Shown one piece after another: positions 7,305 to 8,899 of a DNA stretch of 8,899 nt (positions are counted from its first letter, which is position 1; each line of letters begins with the position of its first letter). The notes beneath the pieces were generated by a model. The model made no database searches. It was not told where the DNA came from and was given only the letters and a program-made list of their open reading frames with translations. The position numbers and the translations under genes were made by a program. This DNA is from Flavobacterium sp. (lineage in GTDB: Bacteria; Bacteroidota; Bacteroidia; Flavobacteriales; Flavobacteriaceae): NCBI GenBank assembly GCA_030682755.1, contig JAUXNR010000330.1, forward strand, positions 1 to 8,899, read 5' to 3'.

Positions 7305-7736
7305 TTAAAACTTCCAATCAAATTCATCTTCATTTTTAATCACAGCTCCAATTTCAACTTTGATCACTTCATCAAATTCAGTTTGTAGAATCGTCCAATA
7401 ATCTTCATTAAATAAATTTGAAAACGAATCAAAAGTTTCTATTTCAAATGATTTTAATCCTTTTTTGGATAAAAATGCTTTCGATTCATTGGCATTTTGC
7501 CCGATAATTTTTTCGCCAAATAAAACCGCATTTGGGTTTGAAACGATAATGTAGCCTAACTTAAAATCTTCTTCTGCATAAAAAGTTAAGCGAGCTTTCA
7601 ACGCATTGTACATCAAAATTAAATTGTCTTCTTCATCTTTAAAAGAATGATTTGCTTTGCCATAAATGGCTTCTACATCTTTTTGTTTCATGCCAAAAAG
7701 AAGTTTATCATATCCGAATTTTGGTTTTATTTCCAT
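7305..7736 (-). CDS. Conserved-looking hypothetical protein (143 aa)
   Basis: I do not recognise this protein as a named family. It is a small acidic protein without signal peptide or membrane segment, so probably cytosolic. The N-terminus has FGYDKLLFGMKQKDVEAIYG (residues 7-26), which resembles the 'GM-x-x-x-x-V-x-x-x-x-G' opening of SmpA/OmlA/BLIP-like small alpha-beta domains. The rest predicts alternating strands and helices, and the end is rich in Glu and Asp. The resemblance is too short to assign a function. The ATG at 7736 lies 2 bp after the stop of the MATE gene, so the two are almost certainly co-transcribed and translationally coupled; the shared terminator follows 4 bases after this stop. 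Codon use looks normal for the window, and the tight coupling supports a real gene. Confidence 0.8.
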   Translation of the reverse strand: MEIKPKFGYDKLLFGMKQKDVEAIYGKANHSFKDEEDNLILMYNALKARLTFYAEEDFKLGYIIVSNPNAVLFGEKIIGQNANESKAFLSKKGLKSFEIETFDSFSNLFNEDYWTILQTEFDEVIKVEIGAVIKNEDEFDWKF

Positions 7737-7738
7737 TG

Positions 7739-8899
7739 TTATTTATTTTGAATGATGAGTTTTTTAGTTAATAAATTAAAGCGATAAAACAAGAACAAAG
7801 CGGCTACGGTTAATCCGGCCAACAAGCCAATCCAAACGCCAATAGCTTTTAAATCGGTATATAATCCCAAATAAATAGAAATCGGAAAACCTATAATCCA
7901 ATAAGCCACAAAGGTAATATACATTGGTATTTTCACATCTTGCAACCCGCGTAAAGCTCCTAAAACAACCACTTGCAATCCATCTGAAATTTGAAATAAA
8001 GCGGCAACCAATAATAAATTAGAAGCAATCGCTACAACTTCTAAATTATCTTTCAAATAAACTGCTTGTTCTAAATCTAAAAACGGAAGCGGTAAAACTT
8101 TATGGAAAACGACAAAAATTAATGCGAAGAAAATCTCTAAAATAGTCGCCAATAAAAAGATAGAAATGGCTACTACTCGCAACTTCGTATAATCTTGCAA
8201 TCCTTTCTGATTTCCTACCCGAATCATCGCCGTCACACTCAATCCCATCGCAAACATAAAAGTTAGTGAAGCCAAACTCAACGCAATCTGATTGGCAGCT
8301 TGACTCGTTGTGCCAATCATTCCGCAAAGCCAAATGGCTCCGGTGAATAATGCGACTTCAAAAAACATTTGCATCGCCGAAGGAGTTCCTAAATTGACAA
8401 TTTTTTTAATTGTTACTCTCGAAATTTCATCCCAACTGAATTTTTCAAAATACGGATGGAATTTTGGTTTTTTCACCATTACATAATGCATAAAAAGAAG
8501 CATTACAATTCGGGAAGTGATTGTTCCGATTGCCGCTCCAATGATGCCCATTTCTGGGAAAATCCAAATTCCAAAAATTAGAAAATAGTTGATAACCACA
8601 TTCACAATATTAGCAATAATGGTCGCCCACATCGAATATTTGGTTTCACTTTTTCCATCGGCAAATTGTTTGTAAGCCTGAAACATAATCAACGGAATGA
8701 GGGAAAAAGCTACAATATCCAAATACGGTTTTGCTAAATTCACAACCTCTTCCGGCTGACCCATAAAACTAATAATCGGTTTGGAAAAAAATATGAGTAA
8801 AAATAAAATCACACCTAACAATGTGCACAAAAACAACCCGTTATGAAAAGCACTTCGCCCCTTCTCTATCGAATTTTCTCCATCTGCTTCGGCTACAAT
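7739..8899 (-). CDS. NorM-type MATE family efflux transporter (partial, 5' end off-window)
   Basis: This is an inner-membrane multidrug/cation antiporter of the MATE family, exporting organic cations or other toxic compounds against Na+ or H+. The reading frame is open to the right edge, so the 386 residues seen are the C-terminal part of a protein normally near 450 residues; about 60-70 residues, including TM1-2, are missing. The fragment begins IVAEADGENSIEKGRSAF, the usual TM2-TM3 loop. Ten further hydrophobic segments follow, matching TM3-TM12. Conserved NorM features: LGTPSAMQMFFE, with the TM7 glutamate at fragment residue 181 (equivalent to NorM E255); AANQIALSL...VTAMIRVGNQKG; and ISDGLQVVVLGALRGLQD, with the TM10 aspartate at fragment residue 306 (NorM D371 position). 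Both cation-binding acids are retained, so the pump is probably active. It overlaps no neighbour and is the first visible gene of a two-gene unit with the 143-aa gene. The substrate cannot be told from sequence. Confidence 0.93.
   Translation of the reverse strand: MVAEADGENSIEKGRSAFHNGLFLCTLLGVILFLLIFFSKPIISFMGQPEEVVNLAKPYLDIVAFSLIPLIMFQAYKQFADGKSETKYSMWATIIANIVNVVINYFLIFGIWIFPEMGIIGAAIGTITSRIVMLLFMHYVMVKKPKFHPYFEKFSWDEISRVTIKKIVNLGTPSAMQMFFEVALFTGAIWLCGMIGTTSQAANQIALSLASLTFMFAMGLSVTAMIRVGNQKGLQDYTKLRVVAISIFLLATILEIFFALIFVVFHKVLPLPFLDLEQAVYLKDNLEVVAIASNLLLVAALFQISDGLQVVVLGALRGLQDVKIPMYITFVAYWIIGFPISIYLGLYTDLKAIGVWIGLLAGLTVAALFLFYRFNLLTKKLIIQNK

Noticed and set aside
8834..8836. Internal TTG as the start of the MATE protein
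   Set aside because: The frame stays open and recognisably MATE-like (VAEADGENSIEKGRSAF) to the right edge, so the true start is outside the window.

Overview
The window comes from a low-GC member of the Bacteroidota, most likely a Flavobacterium or close relative. The evidence is AT-rich intergenic DNA, A-rich leaders without a Shine-Dalgarno sequence, promoter -7 boxes of the TAnnTTTG type, and flavobacterial-looking protein sequences. It is mostly core metabolism. I see no mobile element, CRISPR array, RNA gene or phage gene, and no gene-free stretch longer than 300 bases (the longest gap is 5575-5847).

Layout: (1) The 5' part (minus strand, cut by the left edge) encodes an RsmB/NOP-type RNA m5C methyltransferase. 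(2) pckA (ATP-dependent PEP carboxykinase, minus strand) ends at a hairpin terminator. (3) ppc (PEP carboxylase, minus strand) lies directly upstream of pckA in the same orientation. (4) lpdA (dihydrolipoyl dehydrogenase, plus strand) is divergent from ppc. (5) A strong hairpin serves the convergent ends of lpdA and a small unknown gene. (6) That small gene (143 aa, minus strand) follows 2 bp behind a NorM-type MATE efflux gene cut by the right edge.

ppc and pckA catalyse opposing steps between PEP and oxaloacetate, and lpdA supplies the E3 subunit of the pyruvate and 2-oxoglutarate dehydrogenase complexes, so the centre of the window is a cluster for the PEP-oxaloacetate-TCA junction. The most interesting signal is a 45-bp direct repeat (42/45 identical) at 2811-2855 and 5681-5725. 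One copy lies about 110 bp upstream of pckA and the other about 116 bp upstream of ppc (and in the ppc-lpdA divergent region). Each copy carries the perfect palindrome GAAAACGTTTTC, which looks like a LacI/GalR-family (Cra/CcpA-like) operator. I infer a shared central-carbon regulator. ppc also has a visibly lower GC content than its neighbours and departs from E. coli PEPC at two functional positions, so it may be a divergent or acquired copy.
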